Below are positions 25,628 through 38,054 of a stretch of DNA of 64,000 nt, in pieces. The position numbers and the translations under genes were made by a program. Under the pieces are notes generated by a model. The model saw nothing but the letters and a program-made list of their open reading frames with translations. It did not search any database and was not told the origin of the DNA. The stretch comes from Acanthaster planci (taxonomy: Eukaryota > Echinodermata > Asteroidea > Valvatida > Acanthasteridae). The DNA is taken from positions 1,256,858 through 1,320,857 of the forward strand of contig NW_019091476.1 in the NCBI RefSeq assembly GCF_001949145.1. Direction: 5' to 3'. Position 1 is the stretch's first letter. Each line of letters begins with the position of its first letter.

Positions 25628-25766
25628 AAACTTGTGAGCGATAAGCCCTGTGTTCTGCCTGAGTCTATGTCTGACGATTTGCTCAGAATTGAGCTTCAAC
25701 AACGTGGCCTGAGCTCTCAAGGAGACAGGAAAACATTACTTCAGCGATACAAACAGCCTGACGATC
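25628..25766 (+). CDS. Exon: D0 module with SAP-like motif 1
   Basis: Starts KLVSDKPCVLPES, a D-type segment with its single Cys, then at 25667-25753 reads MSDDLLRIELQQRGLSSQGD and RKTLLQRYK. This matches the SAP helix-turn-helix pattern 'LxxELxxRGLSxxGxKxxLxxRL'. SAP motifs normally bind DNA in nuclear proteins, so use in a likely secreted protein is odd. Phase 1 out. Confidence 0.8.
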
Positions 25767-26124
25767 GTAAGTATGATGTATGGTCGATGTATGTGTATCG
25801 TATTTAGTGATTAAATATCTTTGGAAATTAAGTTCCAACTGCCATGTCTTGGTTCACCTGGCGGTGAAAGATGTTGGTGATCTGAGGAGTTGGAGTATGA
25901 TGGGATTCCCAGGAGAGGTTGATATATAGTCAGTGCTTATGTTAACACCTGTTCCAATCTCTGTGACAGTGTTACAATTGGCTTCACATTGGCAACTGCT
26001 TTTTGGAGTTGAATTCTGTCTTCAGCTTGCTGGGAGATAACAAAGTCTTCATAATCATTTGGACAGATCAGTGTCAGAGAAAGTTGTTTGCTTTCTTTTT
26101 ACCAATGCTTGATTCTTTCTTTCT

Positions 26125-26354
26125 GGGGCCAATTTTACAGAGTTTCTTATAAGCACAAAATTAGTTTAACTTAAGAGAGAAGAAAACCTTGTTTGATAAA
26201 TCAGTTTACCAGCCAAAACTCCATGGAGTGTAGGCCTATATTGTTTTGCTCGCTCTGTATTCGTTGGCATAACAAGGACACAGAGTTTGAGCAGGTAACA
26301 GCAAATTTTGCTTAAGCAAATTTTGTGCTTAAGCAGCTCTATGAAAGTTGCCCC
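26125..26354. mobile_element. MITE-like foldback element
   Basis: The left end GGGGCCAATTTTACAGAG with TTATAAGCACAAAATT is answered, inverted, by the right end GGGGCAACTTTCATAGAG with CTTAAGCACAAAATTTG. About 230 bases, no coding capacity. The target-site duplication is unclear. Ends of this kind are common in invertebrate deuterostome genomes as I recall them. Confidence 0.55.
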
Positions 26355-26665
26355 TGGTCCTTACTCAAAACAATAGCAGGGTAACTGTCATTATTCTTCA
26401 AACACACCCCCTTTCAAAGTGTTTCGGTGCATATGTAGTCATTGTCACTGGGCTTTAGTGGACAAGTTTATACTCTTCCCTTAAGAACACACATATACAT
26501 GTATGTTGGGGGTCATTTTTAATGAAAAGATTGACCAGTGAGGACCATGCGTTCATTATTGGACCTCGTCCAACAACTGGCATGAGCACAGTTTTTCTTA
26601 TTTGTTTATGTATGTGTGTTTCCAACACAGCCAAGTAGCAGGGACTATTTCTTCAATTTTTTCAG

Positions 26666-26875
26666 GTTGTCCGCTACTTCAAGTTTCCTTGCCCAAGAAT
26701 GTGTACTGTAAGATTGACCCAAGCTGCCTGGGTGTGGAGTGCTGCATGAATGTCAAACTCTTCATGGTGTCTCTGGCCTTCAAGGCGTTCATGCGTTTTG
26801 ACCCGTGCGAGTTCCAGTTTGTCCTGGGAGTCAATTCCTGGAACCACACAATCCAGATCCTGGAGGCCGAATTTG
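26666..26875 (+). CDS. Exon: repeat 1, module A
   Basis: First full A module. Six Cys: CPLLQ, YC, PSCLGVECC, and DPCEF. The segment after DPC (FQFVLGVNSWNHTIQI) has the usual Trp and an NHT sequon. It replaces the common 'YxWG' end with LEAEFG. Phase 1 in and out. Confidence 0.85.
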
Positions 26876-27016
26876 GTAAAGTCATGCATCTGATCAGTTA
26901 TGATATGCTCTTACTTTTCAAGATGTGAGAAACAACGAAAAGGGCCATTAAATTGGACATATTGAAATAAATCTTGTACATGATTTCCTTCCTCTCCTGA
27001 CTTGTTTCTCCCTCAG

Positions 27017-27083
27017 GAAGAGAATTGGACTTGCCAGTGCCCTTTGACATACCATTTGTTGAAGGAATGCAGCTACTTCTCAG
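27017..27083 (+). CDS. Exon: repeat 1, A-B linker
   Basis: Small exon (67 bases) giving GRELDLPVPFDIPFVEGMQL and LLR. The equivalent linker exons occur in repeats 9 and 12; elsewhere it is fused to A or B. Phase 1 in, phase 2 out. Confidence 0.75.
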
Positions 27084-27627
27084 GTCTGTTCCTTTCCTCT
27101 TTCAATCTGATTTAGGAATGAATCTTGTGGAAGTTAATATTCTCCCGGCAATCTACTTCAATTAAAGTTTTGTGACAGGTTCTTGTGTTATTTTGTACCC
27201 CTAAAACTTCATATGTGAAGTATGAGAGAGTATGTGAAAAACCAAGGTAAAATGAAGCATTGCTGGCCTGTCAGGTTGAACCTAAGGTTTAAACTACCAT
27301 TAGGTTAAACTTAACAAGTCAGCAGTTCCTTTGGATTCAAACGTTTTGAAGTCCAGTCCTCTTGAAGTCACTGTGCATGTGAATAATCTCAAGAATGACT
27401 GTAAAAGGTTTTGCATCAGGGGCATTCACTGTGATTACATTTTAAAGGTAATACACATTTTGCTTTTTGACATCATTTTAACAAATTGCCCAGATTTGGG
27501 GGTTTGTAATCTATCTGCCCCTAGCAGAAGCACCCTTTCGTCAGTTTAAAAGAGCCATTGTTGGTCTGAAGTGTTCATTTTGTTGGTAGAGATGCAACTC
27601 TAACACTTGCATTTGATAGTCATTTGT

Positions 27628-27715
27628 GAACCAGCAATTTGCAGTTTTCTACCAAAGAAGCTTCCGTTGCTCAGAAAATTGCGCCCTCTGGTGGTCCAGC
27701 TCGAAGCTCATAGTG
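27628..27715. repeat. Dispersed repeat, copy 1
   Basis: Shares an ordered string of matches with 40,085-40,173: TGTGAA, CCAAAG, AGCTTCC, TTGCT, GTCCAGCTC and AAGCTCAT or AAGGCTCAT. About 85 bases, diverged. Family unknown. Confidence 0.55.
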
Positions 27716-28208
27716 TAATTCAGCAAGCAGAATTAGAAGCCATTACAACTCTGGTGGACAAGTGGCTCGCATGCATTACGTGCCATTTGGACTAATAGAG
27801 TGTTGTGATTTGCCAAATGCATGCATGCATCAAGTCCGAGAATGCCCCTTTACATCTGTTAGTGCATCGCCTTTGCCATTGCCGTGTCTCCTTGGTTGTC
27901 TTCAATCATTCCACTGACCTGTTTCATATTACCTGGGAAACACCCTGGCAATGCCCATGTTTACAAATCTTGCAAGCACTGGAAAGAATGTTGGCAATTC
28001 CTGTTTTCTATAAAATAACAGCAGTCTGGGTACAAAGACTTCACAGCTTGATTGACAATGTTATTTCCTTCGTTTCGAATATGCTATTTCACAATTATTC
28101 AGCAGTCTATGGTTTTGTTTTGTTTATTTGGTTTTCAAATGGATTAATAAGGTTGGACTGCCTCTTACACCTTTGTCTAATTTCACCCCTGATGTACCCC
28201 CCATGCAG

Positions 28209-28372
28209 GCTCACCATTGATAAGAGCCCTACTAAACTACTGGTCAGCATGTCTGTTGGCCTCTGTCCAAAGACCGGAGATGCAGACTGCTTATCATTCG
28301 TCGACATGCTGACAGATTCTGCCATCCTTTTACCAATTTGTCTTCCCAATGGGACCATCACATGGCCAGATA
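28209..28372 (+). CDS. Exon: repeat 1, module B
   Basis: LTIDKSPTKLLVSMSVGLCP opens the B module; Cys pair in LCPKTGDADC (longer spacing than the usual CxxxxC), then LLPICLPNGTITWPD at the PIPxCN position. NGT sequon. Phase 2 in, 1 out. Confidence 0.85.
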
Positions 28373-28627
28373 GTAAGTGATTTGATTGCAAATGTGTACA
28401 TTACTTGCTCAATTTTCTGTTTATGAATACGCAATGATTGTGACATCTTCAAAATTATGTGTACGAGACAACTACACCAGACAAATAAAATCGGTCATAT
28501 TGCTCATAGTTAGAATTACATGTGTAATAAAAGGTTGGTGATCTGGTGAAAACTTATGCAGTGCTGAAATATAGAGACAGCACTTTATAATACTAATGCT
28601 GCAACAAGTAATGATACTTTCTTGTAG

Positions 28628-28755
28628 TTGATCTTGAGGAATATTTCTCCCGTGCTAACCTGAAGAGGATTCTTAAAGAGACAGGAGAGGAAACACTGCA
28701 GGCTGGGGCAGAACTTGCTTTGAGCTACGCAATGGACAAGCTTGGCATACCGAAG
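28628..28755 (+). CDS. Exon: repeat 1, module C
   Basis: Encodes IDLEEYFSRANLKRILKETG, then AGAELALSYAMDKLGIPK. The GDGT start is lost, but the helix ending 'xxMDKLGI' matches the C modules. Phase 1 in, 0 out. Confidence 0.8.
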
Positions 28756-30107
28756 GTATGTTTTGTGGCACAGTTGGAAGTCGTATAACAAACAAATTTA
28801 TTCCAGTGTAACCAAATGACAGTTGATAACTGATCTGATTTGCAGTTGAGGCTTCCAGGAAAAAAAAACATACTCGATCAACTACTTGTTCCATAGTCAT
28901 CCAGTTTTCAGTTTCTTCGATTTGGGTTCTGTCAATGCCCCACGTGACCTGTTGTGCATCCACCATTGTCACAGGCAAACATAACAGCATCTTGCACAAT
29001 ATTTAAGTTGGGAGCTGTATGAAATGATGAGCTAGAAGCCAGTTCTTGATAGATAGGGTGACCCTACAGTATTATGTTGATGTGTTGAAGCAACAGATAC
29101 AAAACTCCAAAACCCATGTTCCTTTTACGTTAAACTCATTGTAAAAGTAGTGACTCTTAGAAATATATAGCAGTTGAAAAAGCTCAATGATTTAATATTA
29201 TAAAAAAAGACTTAGCTAACAGTTTTTTTTTCCATCCACCCATGGCCACGAATTTCAACTGAAGGGACACTTTCTCAATATGGCTCCCTTGGATGCAGAT
29301 GTGGTATACGCATACTGTGCACATGTGCATGTACACGTCAAAGCTGATGGCTGAATGCACGATCTAAACTGTTATTTCATTGGATGAAACACTTTACATC
29401 AATAACGAAGGGATGATGAAATAGTCGCCAATCAAAATAATTTTTGCATGGTCAGTTAGCTAATAAATAAATGAAGCTGCCCTGTGATTGAGGAAGTCAA
29501 AGAATTGTACTAGCCTGAGTTATGGTGCATTGAAATTGGGAAATAGAAGAGAAGGAGAGTGTAAACAATGAATTTACACACAAAATTACGCCAAAACAAG
29601 ACAAAATGACGGAGTTAAATCAATGACATTTGCCATCTTTTAAAGATTTTTCAAAAGAAATATGTATCACAACTTCATAATACTCAATTGAGGAAGCAAA
29701 GGATTGACGCGCTTTGAAGCTATGGCAGAAAACAAGAAATGAGCCCCGATTTTTCATGGGTCTTTCTGTGAGGACAAGCTGCGCAGTGGGAAATGAATGC
29801 AAAGGAATTGATATGCATGATACTTTTGATCATTCCCCATTAGAGTATTATATGAAGTAACCTGAGTGCATACCAAAGTGCAGAGACATAGGCTAAATGA
29901 GAGATCATGAGCCGATAGAAGGCTTGTAGCTCAGTTGTTAGGATTGCCAGCTCTGATATTCTTGAACTAGCTCACTCCTTGTATATACCCCATTTTAGGT
30001 TAACCCTCTTTAGGTTAGAAAACAAAATTAGTAGGTAAGATGAGTAGAATAATAGTGGCGTATTCCATTGTATAAGAACTTTATAATGCAAGCATTACTG
30101 TATCTAG

Positions 30108-30249
30108 GAGTTGCTGAGTAGTAAGGAAACCTGCCTAACACCAGCCACCATGAGTGATTCACAACTGATTGCTAGCCTGAAAGGCAGACAACTTGTAACC
30201 ACAGGAACCAGGATGGAATGGGAAGCAAGGCTATCTGAGGATGACAGAA
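30108..30249 (+). CDS. Exon: repeat 1, module D with SAP-like motif 2
   Basis: Found by hand between a ctgtatctag acceptor and a GTAAGC donor. Reads ELLSSKETCLTPAT (D module with Cys) then MSDSQLIASLKGRQLVTTGT, a second, weaker SAP-like motif in the same place as in D0, ending RLSEDDR as D0 ends QPDDR. The motif Gly of RGL is Gln here. Phase 0 in, 1 out. Confidence 0.75.
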
Positions 30250-30517
30250 GTAAGCCATAAAAAAGGGAAGTTGTAAAAATATGATTATAAACGAAACTGT
30301 AACGGAAATAATGTGTAAATAATTTGTTTGTCAGTTTAAATTCTTAACAGAGGATATAAGTACTCCATGTAAGAAATGGTGAATGAAATGCTGAGAAATT
30401 AATTTGCCATTTGGCTATCTGTGTTTTTTGAATAGGAAAGATTTGGTAGCCCCTGCAATTGGCCTGAACTATTCTGGACTCTGTTGATGTGTGATAACTT
30501 GTCATTGATTTATGCAG

Positions 30518-30748
30518 CTTGTAAGTTCTTAGCCTTGCCAGTGTTTTCTCCTGAGCTGGCTCAGGTGGCCTACTGCTCCCTGAGTGACAACTGCCTCCGT
30601 CTGGACTGTTGTCTGGAACTCAACCTCCGGAAGTTAAAATTCCGCCGATCATTCAAAGCCTCCGTGGAGGTGGATGCCTGCGATTTCACCTTTATCATTG
30701 CATTTCAGCACCTGAAGTACAAGAAATTGCTACTGAGTTATGAGTGGG
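30518..30748 (+). CDS. Exon: repeat 2, module A
   Basis: Longer spacing between Cys 1 and 2 (CKFLALPVFSPELAQVAYC), then NCLRLDCCLELNLRKLKFR and DACDFTF, so DPC is DAC here. Ends SYEWG at a phase-1 donor. Confidence 0.85.
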
Positions 30749-31373
30749 GTGAGTCACTGTGTGCTACCTACTTCTCAGAGTACCATTGTTGAATTTAATT
30801 CTCAGTTGTCACCACAATTAAGCATGGTCACTGGGTGAAGGCCAACATAGAAATGTCCTTAGTTCATTTATGATGGCTTGCTTCACGTTGAGTGTTGGGT
30901 GCTTATAACTGCTTGTGAAGACTTGTGATTACTTGTAAAGCCATTGAAGTTCTTGATCACGATCCTACTTGCTGTTTGTACTGACAAGGCCTTGAGCCAA
31001 TTATGCCATTTTGAAATTTTCAAAACATTCAGTACATACCAGTAGGTCCAAGTAGCTCTCTCCACATCTTGTTCAAAATCATGCACATACTCGTTGCAAA
31101 ATGTTGCGAGCCTCAGCTCCAACATTGACAGTTTGAAAAGCTGTGCTTTCAAGAATCATTCCGGGACATTGTTATAGGTATTTACTCTAAAACGTCACTA
31201 TACAAAATTAAGCCATAGCCATAAAGCAGCTGATTCAGACAGTGAATTCAGACTTCGAACGAATGCTGGTTTGAGTAGATTTTTAAAGACACAATAGTTT
31301 TTAACATCTTAAGCTGTGCTTGTATTGTTATTGGAAGTGATTCATTTTCACCTTGTGATGTGTGTGCACTCAG

Positions 31374-31574
31374 GACAACTGCAGCAGCAAAACATTGGTG
31401 TGATTGCCCTGAAATATTCCATTGACAAACTGGATGCTGAGAAGGTGTTTAAGATCAACTTTGGGGCATCTGTCTGTCCCAGCGGCGAGGATTGCATCTT
31501 TGATTTAGACATCATCCAGGACTACAGGGTTCCCATTCCTGTCTGCAGCTCCAACTTTTCAATCTCCCTTCCAG
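31374..31574 (+). CDS. Exon: repeat 2, linker plus module B
   Basis: The linker GQLQQQNIGVIALK is fused to YSIDKLDAEKVFKINFGA; Cys pair in VCPSGEDC; then VPIPVCSSNFSISLPG. Phase 1 in and out. Confidence 0.85.
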
Positions 31575-32304
31575 GTAGGCAGGATGTAATCACAGTAACA
31601 CTGCTTTCAGTGGTAGTGCCAAGATTAAACTATGTTTGGCTCTGAAGAACGCAGGATTTTGACAATAAACATTTGCAACTGGTATTTCCAAATGTTGAAG
31701 TGTTTTGCACTGTTTGGGTTTAAATCAATATTTGGGTGCCCTGTTGGGCGAGGATGAAATTGATAAGCAAGGCCTTGAATTTCAGCACTGGTCCTTGATC
31801 TGATTTTTAGCATTGAAATTGATATTTCTATGTATTTCTCCACATATCCATCTCTATACATGTTTTTATAGTTTGATGTATACAATTTCCATTTAAGCAG
31901 TATTTGTATGACTTTCTCGTTTGAAAGATTATTTATAAGAACTACAGGAAAAGGAAGGTCCTTTTAAGTAGGAAAGTTTTCTAGTCTTTAGATTGAGCCA
32001 GATTTGTGGCTAGACAATTTCAGTCACATTCCCCACTTGAATGCAAACTTGATTGCCACCATCAAACCATTAAGTAACCCAAGAGTCCTGAATTCTTACA
32101 TTTACCCAAGGGAGAACCCTATTATGAGTTTGTACTTCTTATTGTTCTTGTCGTCACCAATTTGCACAATACATGACAGACACAATTGCCTGCCTCCTTG
32201 TCCCCGTATGAATTTGATGTCGCTAATTCCTGTCTCATCTACAGACAAGTTCAAGAGAAATTCAATGAGGCTATGATATACCGTTGATCTTCTTTCATCT
32301 TCAG

Positions 32305-32454
32305 GAGGCAATACCCTGAGTGAGTTTGTGGCTGCAGTAGGTCGAAATGCTGGTCAGCAGGCGGTAAACATCTTTCTGGAGTACATTGGACTGAGGGATA
32401 AGATTAATGATGGACGTTGCAACACTACAGCCCTGGTTGCCGTAGATGAAGAAG
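32305..32454 (+). CDS. Exon: repeat 2, modules C and D
   Basis: GGNTLSEFVAAVGRNAGQQA is a clear C module; D follows without an intron (NDGRCNTTALVAVDEEG). Phase 1 in and out. Confidence 0.85.
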
Positions 32455-33214
32455 GTAAGGGTATGCATAATTTCTGTCCAGAATTCTTTCTGTCATTCAA
32501 GTTATTGAATTTTGTGATATGCATGCAAGTCTTTGCAGTACACCGGTACATGTAAATTTTTCATGTGTCCACGGTTTTCTGCAACTTCAGTTTCTTCACT
32601 TCACTTTCTTTTGTGTTACTTCCTGTTTTTAAGTCCATCCGCCCTCTTCCTAGGCCAATCCATCTGCACACACTTTCCCAGTGGAGCATGCTAGGATACA
32701 TTTACTGCACAACTCATAAGCTGATGCCTTGAAGGCTGAACACATCATATCTTCAGTAGAATAACACGTGTACATTTTGTCTGAAATGGTGCAATCTTGT
32801 TTACCGTAAATACTTGTGTGTTAAAACAGTCATTTGAATTTGAAGGTCAACTTCACTTTCTCCCAAAGTGATGTAAATGCTGTTGTATGTGTAATGTGGA
32901 GGAAGCCCACACAGTAATGTTTGCATGATAAACTGGTTACAGTCAATAAAAATGGTGGGAACAAGGTCAACACCTAAGCCAGTGACTTAGGTGGAATAAT
33001 GATCATTAAGTGTGTTCCTTTGACAACCTGAGCTCCCAGAAATGATTTAAATAACACCTGATCTGTAAGTTTATTCATCTGACTAGATTTTTTTCTGTAT
33101 GTGTGCATGCACCTTCGTGTATTTTTGTATTTTTTGTTTTCCTGAATTTATGTTGATGCCTCACCAGTGTGTTGTAGTTAAGCAGTCATCAAGTGTATGC
33201 TTGACCATTCTCTG

Positions 33215-33475
33215 TAATGAAACCAACAACACAGCGTCCTAGGCACTGTGGTTTGTAAGCCTGAAGAAACTGGTAGAGAGGAGACAAGGAGAAGCAGTTA
33301 AAGTTTTAGAGCTGGAAGGAAAACCCTAGATTAATCTTCTGGGTAAAAATCCTCAGAATCAGGTTGGAACTAAAAACCCAATCCACATGTTGTCCAAGTC
33401 AAGAATCGAACCCAGGCCGCAGAGTTGCAAGGAAAGGAAAGACCCACCACGCCAACCTGACTCTTTCACACACTC
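33215..33475 (-). mobile_element. tRNA-derived SINE-like element
   Basis: On the minus strand, 33,470-33,390 reads TTGGCGTGGTGGGTC (A-box-like) and GGCCTGGGTTCGATTC (exact B box), followed by a body with GGATTGGGTTTTTAGTTCC and AATCTAGGGTTTTCCTTCC. This layout fits a tRNA-headed SINE. Boundaries are approximate. Confidence 0.55.
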
Positions 33476-33545
33476 TGGACTCTCCTCACCACAAGTTGTG
33501 TGCTGTTTTGCTCAGCCCATGTTATTTTTCCCCTCTGATACCCAG

Positions 33546-33758
33546 TTTGCACCGACGTAAGCCTACCAGCACTGTCAAATGGACTGACCTGTCAGCTTTC
33601 ACATGGATGCCTGGGCATTCAGTGCTGTGTTGAACTTGATGTGCAAGTCACCATACTGTCGGTCAATGTGTGGCTGATTCTAGACCCATGCAAGTTCATG
33701 ATGTCGGTTGGCTTTGGAAAGTGGTCCTTGACATTCACCATATTTGACTACCACTGGG
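33546..33758 (+). CDS. Exon: repeat 3, module A
   Basis: VCTDVSLPALSNGLTCQLSH, then GCLGIQCCVELDVQV and LDPCKFMMSVGFGKW. Ends DYHWG at a phase-1 donor. All six A cysteines present. Confidence 0.88.
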
Positions 33759-34292
33759 GTAAGTGCATCATCTACAAATGTTGTGACTGTCGAATTCCCC
33801 TGAATATAAGAAGCAATATTTTTAAGTAGCACTGTTGATTCTTCATTTAGGGAAATGTTAGCATACAGAACTTGTTAACAAACTTTGATTTCTCCAGATT
33901 TGTTGGGTTTTCACAGAAACTTTTTACATAATTATAAGGAACTTTTATTTTTGTACAAAATACTGGTTGTCATGTCGACAGTGGAACAACTCTTGAGTAT
34001 TTGCATTCAGAGCACTGTGCCTGACTTACAATGTTGTTAGAATCCTCACAAATCAATTGATCTTGTCATTTTTGCATTTACTGAAAGTCCATAATTTTTA
34101 CCTCCAAATATTTTTTCTTTGATTTGATTTTCTTCATTTTTTTCGGAAGAGCCATCTCAGACAACCAAAAATGGGGCAAAACATTACTGTTTGCATTTTT
34201 TTTCTTTTGACTTTTTACAAATATATTAATTGTAAATTGTACAGTTTTTAAAGTTTGATTCATTTCATAATGTTGCCACGTATTTTTACCAG

Positions 34293-34499
34293 GTACCCAG
34301 GAGCACATTAAGATTGGCAAAGCCTTGACCCTCATCTACACCATCGACAAACTGACTGAGGCCAAGGTGTTTGTGCTGGATCTAGCCCTGTCCCTCTGCC
34401 TGCCAGATTCAGAGTGTAACACGCCCTCTATTGACATCCTCAGGAAAACCCAAGTGCCGATTCCACTCTGCAATGAGAATGCTACATTCACTCTGCCAG
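34293..34499 (+). CDS. Exon: repeat 3, linker plus module B
   Basis: GTQEHIKIGKALTLIYTIDK, LTEAKVFVLDLALSLCLPDS, then VPIPLCNENATFTLPG. Cys pair LCLPDSEC; NAT sequon. The same exon layout as repeat 2. Confidence 0.88.
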
Positions 34500-36668
34500 G
34501 TTTGCTGTTTTTAGTCTGTTGTTTTTCGCTCACTTTTTAACCAATGAAAACATAACAGCATAGGAAATATGTGGACAGCTCGAATGCCCAAATAGAAACA
34601 AAACAAGCTGTTAAAGGAGTTGACACCTTTGATTTTTTGTTGTAATTTCACAAGATTGGCTGATGACAGTGTGTAAGATTCCCTGCAAGTTAGGGGTCAT
34701 CCATTTTTTGTCATCATTTTCACAAGCGTACAAAGCGTACTCTTTTTCCAGCCCCCCTCCCCTCTAAAAGAGTTCAGAATAAACTGATGATTTCTCTTTG
34801 GTGCCTGAGGACCCATTGTAACTCACAATGTATGGCTGTTAATGTGCAGTAGACAACCTGAGAATAGTAGCAGGAAAAACAATGTCCATGAGAGGCCTCG
34901 ACATTCACGGTTTCTGATTGCTCGTGACAAATTTCTTCCAGTTTGGGCAAGTAAAAATTAAGGACATATTTCCCAATGGACAGGTACTTTTTTCTTTAAA
35001 ATAAAAGTGTCCATTTTTTGTGGCCAAGAATAGCAATGTGTCTGTCAACAGTGAATCTGTCTGGATACCAAACCTCATTGCATGTATGGTGCAGTGGATT
35101 TTTTTTGGGAAGGTCGAAGACTGTTTCACACGTAGCTGTGATTTAACGTTAGTGAATTTTGCCTGGTACTTGTTGGTGCTCTTTTTCCATATATATGACA
35201 CAGGCAAAATTGTTGAGTGGTTAAGAAATAGCCATTGCCCGAGCTTGTATGAATGATGCATCAGAGTCCTCTGCATCCTCTGCACATACGCAATAGTTGG
35301 GGGGTGATAGTTGGCCCGTCTATGATAATTGTCATTTTTAACATGTTTCTAAAGCGTACACAACCAATTCACCCTCTCCCCCAGTGTCTGGTTTTTACAC
35401 TCATGAAAATGATGACAAAAATGGATGACCACTTACTTTTCACTAACTTGTTTCATGTTTGAGTCAACTGCTTTGTGAAAAATCAAGAAATCAGCCTGGC
35501 AGTTTCAATGATCCAAGATCTTGTAATTTACCTTGCGAAAAATCTATGAAATACCGGGCATTTGTACTAAGCGAACAACATTCACGGGGTCAGGGTGGGG
35601 AACAGGCATGACAGGTTCTCTTTCCCTCTAAAAAAAGAGCAGTTTTCAACGGCCAGGAGTGATCAGTTAATTTACCATGGAGCATTGTGGATTCATGGAA
35701 ACAATTCTTCCTGGAATTAATGTATGCAGTCAATTCATGTCTGTGACTCTGAAACAATCAGTATGTGCTCATGCCTGCGTGATTGTGCTTCTTGACCACA
35801 CTTTCATGTCAGTTTACACGTCAGTGAAAGTCTAAAAACTCAATTCTTAGTTGACTAACTAATGATTATGGGCAAAGGGGGAATTATGTCTTGAAACATA
35901 TGAGGTTTAACTTGTGGGAGTCATACTTTTTGTTCACAAAAATCCTTTCACTAGGCAGCTTGGAAACGGCCTCCATAATTAGGACCAGACAATTATGTTC
36001 AAGGATGATTTTGAATTTCCTTTAAAATTCAACTTCACACTGATCCAATTTATTTTTTACTTCATACCTTACACTCAGTATCCTCAAATTTCAGTTTACA
36101 TTAAAGTTTGATGAATTCCTGCCAGTATATTTTTAGCTGCTTTCAGTGTTTATAAAACCTGTTCATTCATGGAGACTCTCACAACATCTGCAAACACGAC
36201 ACACATGGTGCCTGTTAACGCATGTGGTGTGTGATGTGAAATGAACTGCTAAAAAGTGCGTATCATCATGAAAAAGGAGAACAAAATTTCTATTTTCTCG
36301 AAAACTACAACATTCTGTTTGGGAATATTTTACACATGGACTGAAGCTGTTGTGGACTTGCTTTCAAGAGATTATACAGTAGTCCGATTTTGTTTAAACT
36401 GCCTTTGAAATAATCACATCCCAACAAGAATCGTACACAGAGTGGTACAAATATCAGTGTTTTAGTCTTTCTGAAACATAAATGTATTAGCAATAGTACT
36501 ATGAACAAATAAAAGAACCTCTTTGAAGAACTGTGATTGGTGCTGTTATACTGAAGGATAAATTAAGAAAAGCTGATTTATACAAATGTAGGCCTTATTT
36601 ATTATTAACGCTCAGAGCCTCACTTTCTACAGACTTGCCCAAAATATACAATTTTCTTCATTCCACAG
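34500..36668. other. Intron, nothing recognised
   Basis: 2.2 kb intron between B and C of repeat 3. Opposed short ORFs near 34.9-35.4 kb show no known domain. Confidence 0.5.
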
Positions 36669-36760
36669 GGGATGGAACTGTTAAAGGCTTCCTGCAGGTG
36701 GTCAGCCAGAATACTGCAGATTTAGCCATAGATGCCATTCTGAGTCATCTGGGGCTGTTT
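36669..36760 (+). CDS. Exon: repeat 3, module C
   Basis: GDGTVKGFLQVVSQNTADLA followed by IDAILSHLGLF. Canonical C module alone on an exon. Phase 1 in, phase 0 out. Confidence 0.87.
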
Positions 36761-37270
36761 GTGAGTCTTTTCAAAAAAGATTTGTGTTTAAGGAACCTTT
36801 GGGAGATATTGACTTGCAGTGAAAATGTTATCAGGAGTTGGAACTGAAATCTAGTTTGTATTTCACTTTAATTGGCTTGGATTTCAAACCCTTGTATGAA
36901 GAAATAAGACACCTGATGTGGTATCTCAGTGTACCAACTTGGGGAGTGTTGACATGAAGACAGTATGAGTTCTCACTTTTTGTCATTCCTTGACATTTTT
37001 AATAGATCATCATTAATTAAAAAGTGGTTAGTTGCAGTTTTACATCATCATTTCTGTGTTGATTTCCACATGAGCCAATTCCCTGATTGGTTTCAGTTCT
37101 CCCTTCCCCCCTTTTCATTTTGTCCTGAAGTTTAAGAAACGGTTCAGACGTAGTTGATTTGAAGCATCATAAAGCCTGCTTTTTAATCTAACATTGTGCA
37201 AAACCAAACTCAGGCAAGCTCATGTAACTGTAAATGAACTAAATCATTGTCCACTTTCTATTTTGGTTAG

Positions 37271-37331
37271 GAATACATCAGTCGGGAGCCATGTGTACGT
37301 CCACAAGTCACACAGAATGGTTGGCAGAGAC
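37271..37331 (+). CDS. Exon: repeat 3, module D
   Basis: Encodes EYISREPCVRPQVTQNGWQR. Short D exon with its single Cys in the PC context; phase 0 in, 1 out. Confidence 0.8.
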
Positions 37332-37792
37332 GTAAGTTCTCCATGATATCGGTTTTTCTGTTTTCCCCCAAAGCCTTTTTTTTTCATTGCTATTATCAAA
37401 AGGAAAATTTTAAAGAAAACTTATCCATAATGTTGTCATCTGCAACCACTTTAAACTTGCTTGGCTTCCCAGAAATATAAGCTGCATTCTTCCAGAGCAA
37501 TCAGGTTGACAGATTGAGTCAAATACAACACGGAAACTGAAACAAATATTGAAACTTCCACAGTTTAATCGAATGTTCTTTTTTTTCCTCCCAGAGGCCA
37601 ACTTTGCACCTATCAGATAAAAAACTTTGGTTCAAAATGTTTAAATAGTACTGTATTAGGTACTAAATGCTTGATGGATTGCCCAATCTTTTAAGAAATC
37701 CCACCTGCACTTAGTTTTGTTGCTTGACCCAATTATCAGTTACATGTAGCATACCAGGAAGTATTGGTTTGTATTATCATTTTTGTGTCTAG

Positions 37793-38054
37793 TTTGTCCA
37801 CGGGAAGTCAGGCTTCCTCACCTACCCAGAAATCTCGTCTGTACCCTGCCAGAGAAGTGTCTCGGGTTCGATTGCTGTCTGGAGCTCCCAATCCCAGGAA
37901 TCGCTCCCATCAGCACTCGGATCTCCTTCGTCTTTGATCCTTGTAACTATCATCTGTCTGTGAGTCTGGGCAGCTTCAGCCAGGAGCTGCAAGTCTTGTC
38001 CTATCAGTGGGGTCAAGAAGAAGAAGTCAACATTGGGAAGGCTGTTACAATACG
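37793..38054 (+). CDS. Exon: repeat 4, module A plus linker
   Basis: VCPREVRLPHLPRNLVCTLP, then KCLGFDCCLELPIPGIAP, FDPCNYHLSVSLGSF and SYQWGQEEEVNIGKAVTIR. The linker is fused to A, so the exon leaves in phase 2. Longest A exon (262 bases). Confidence 0.9.

Noticed and set aside
27805-28380. 191-codon plus-strand open frame
   Set aside because: Only its last part is the real B1 exon; the upstream portion is open intron without an acceptor or domain.
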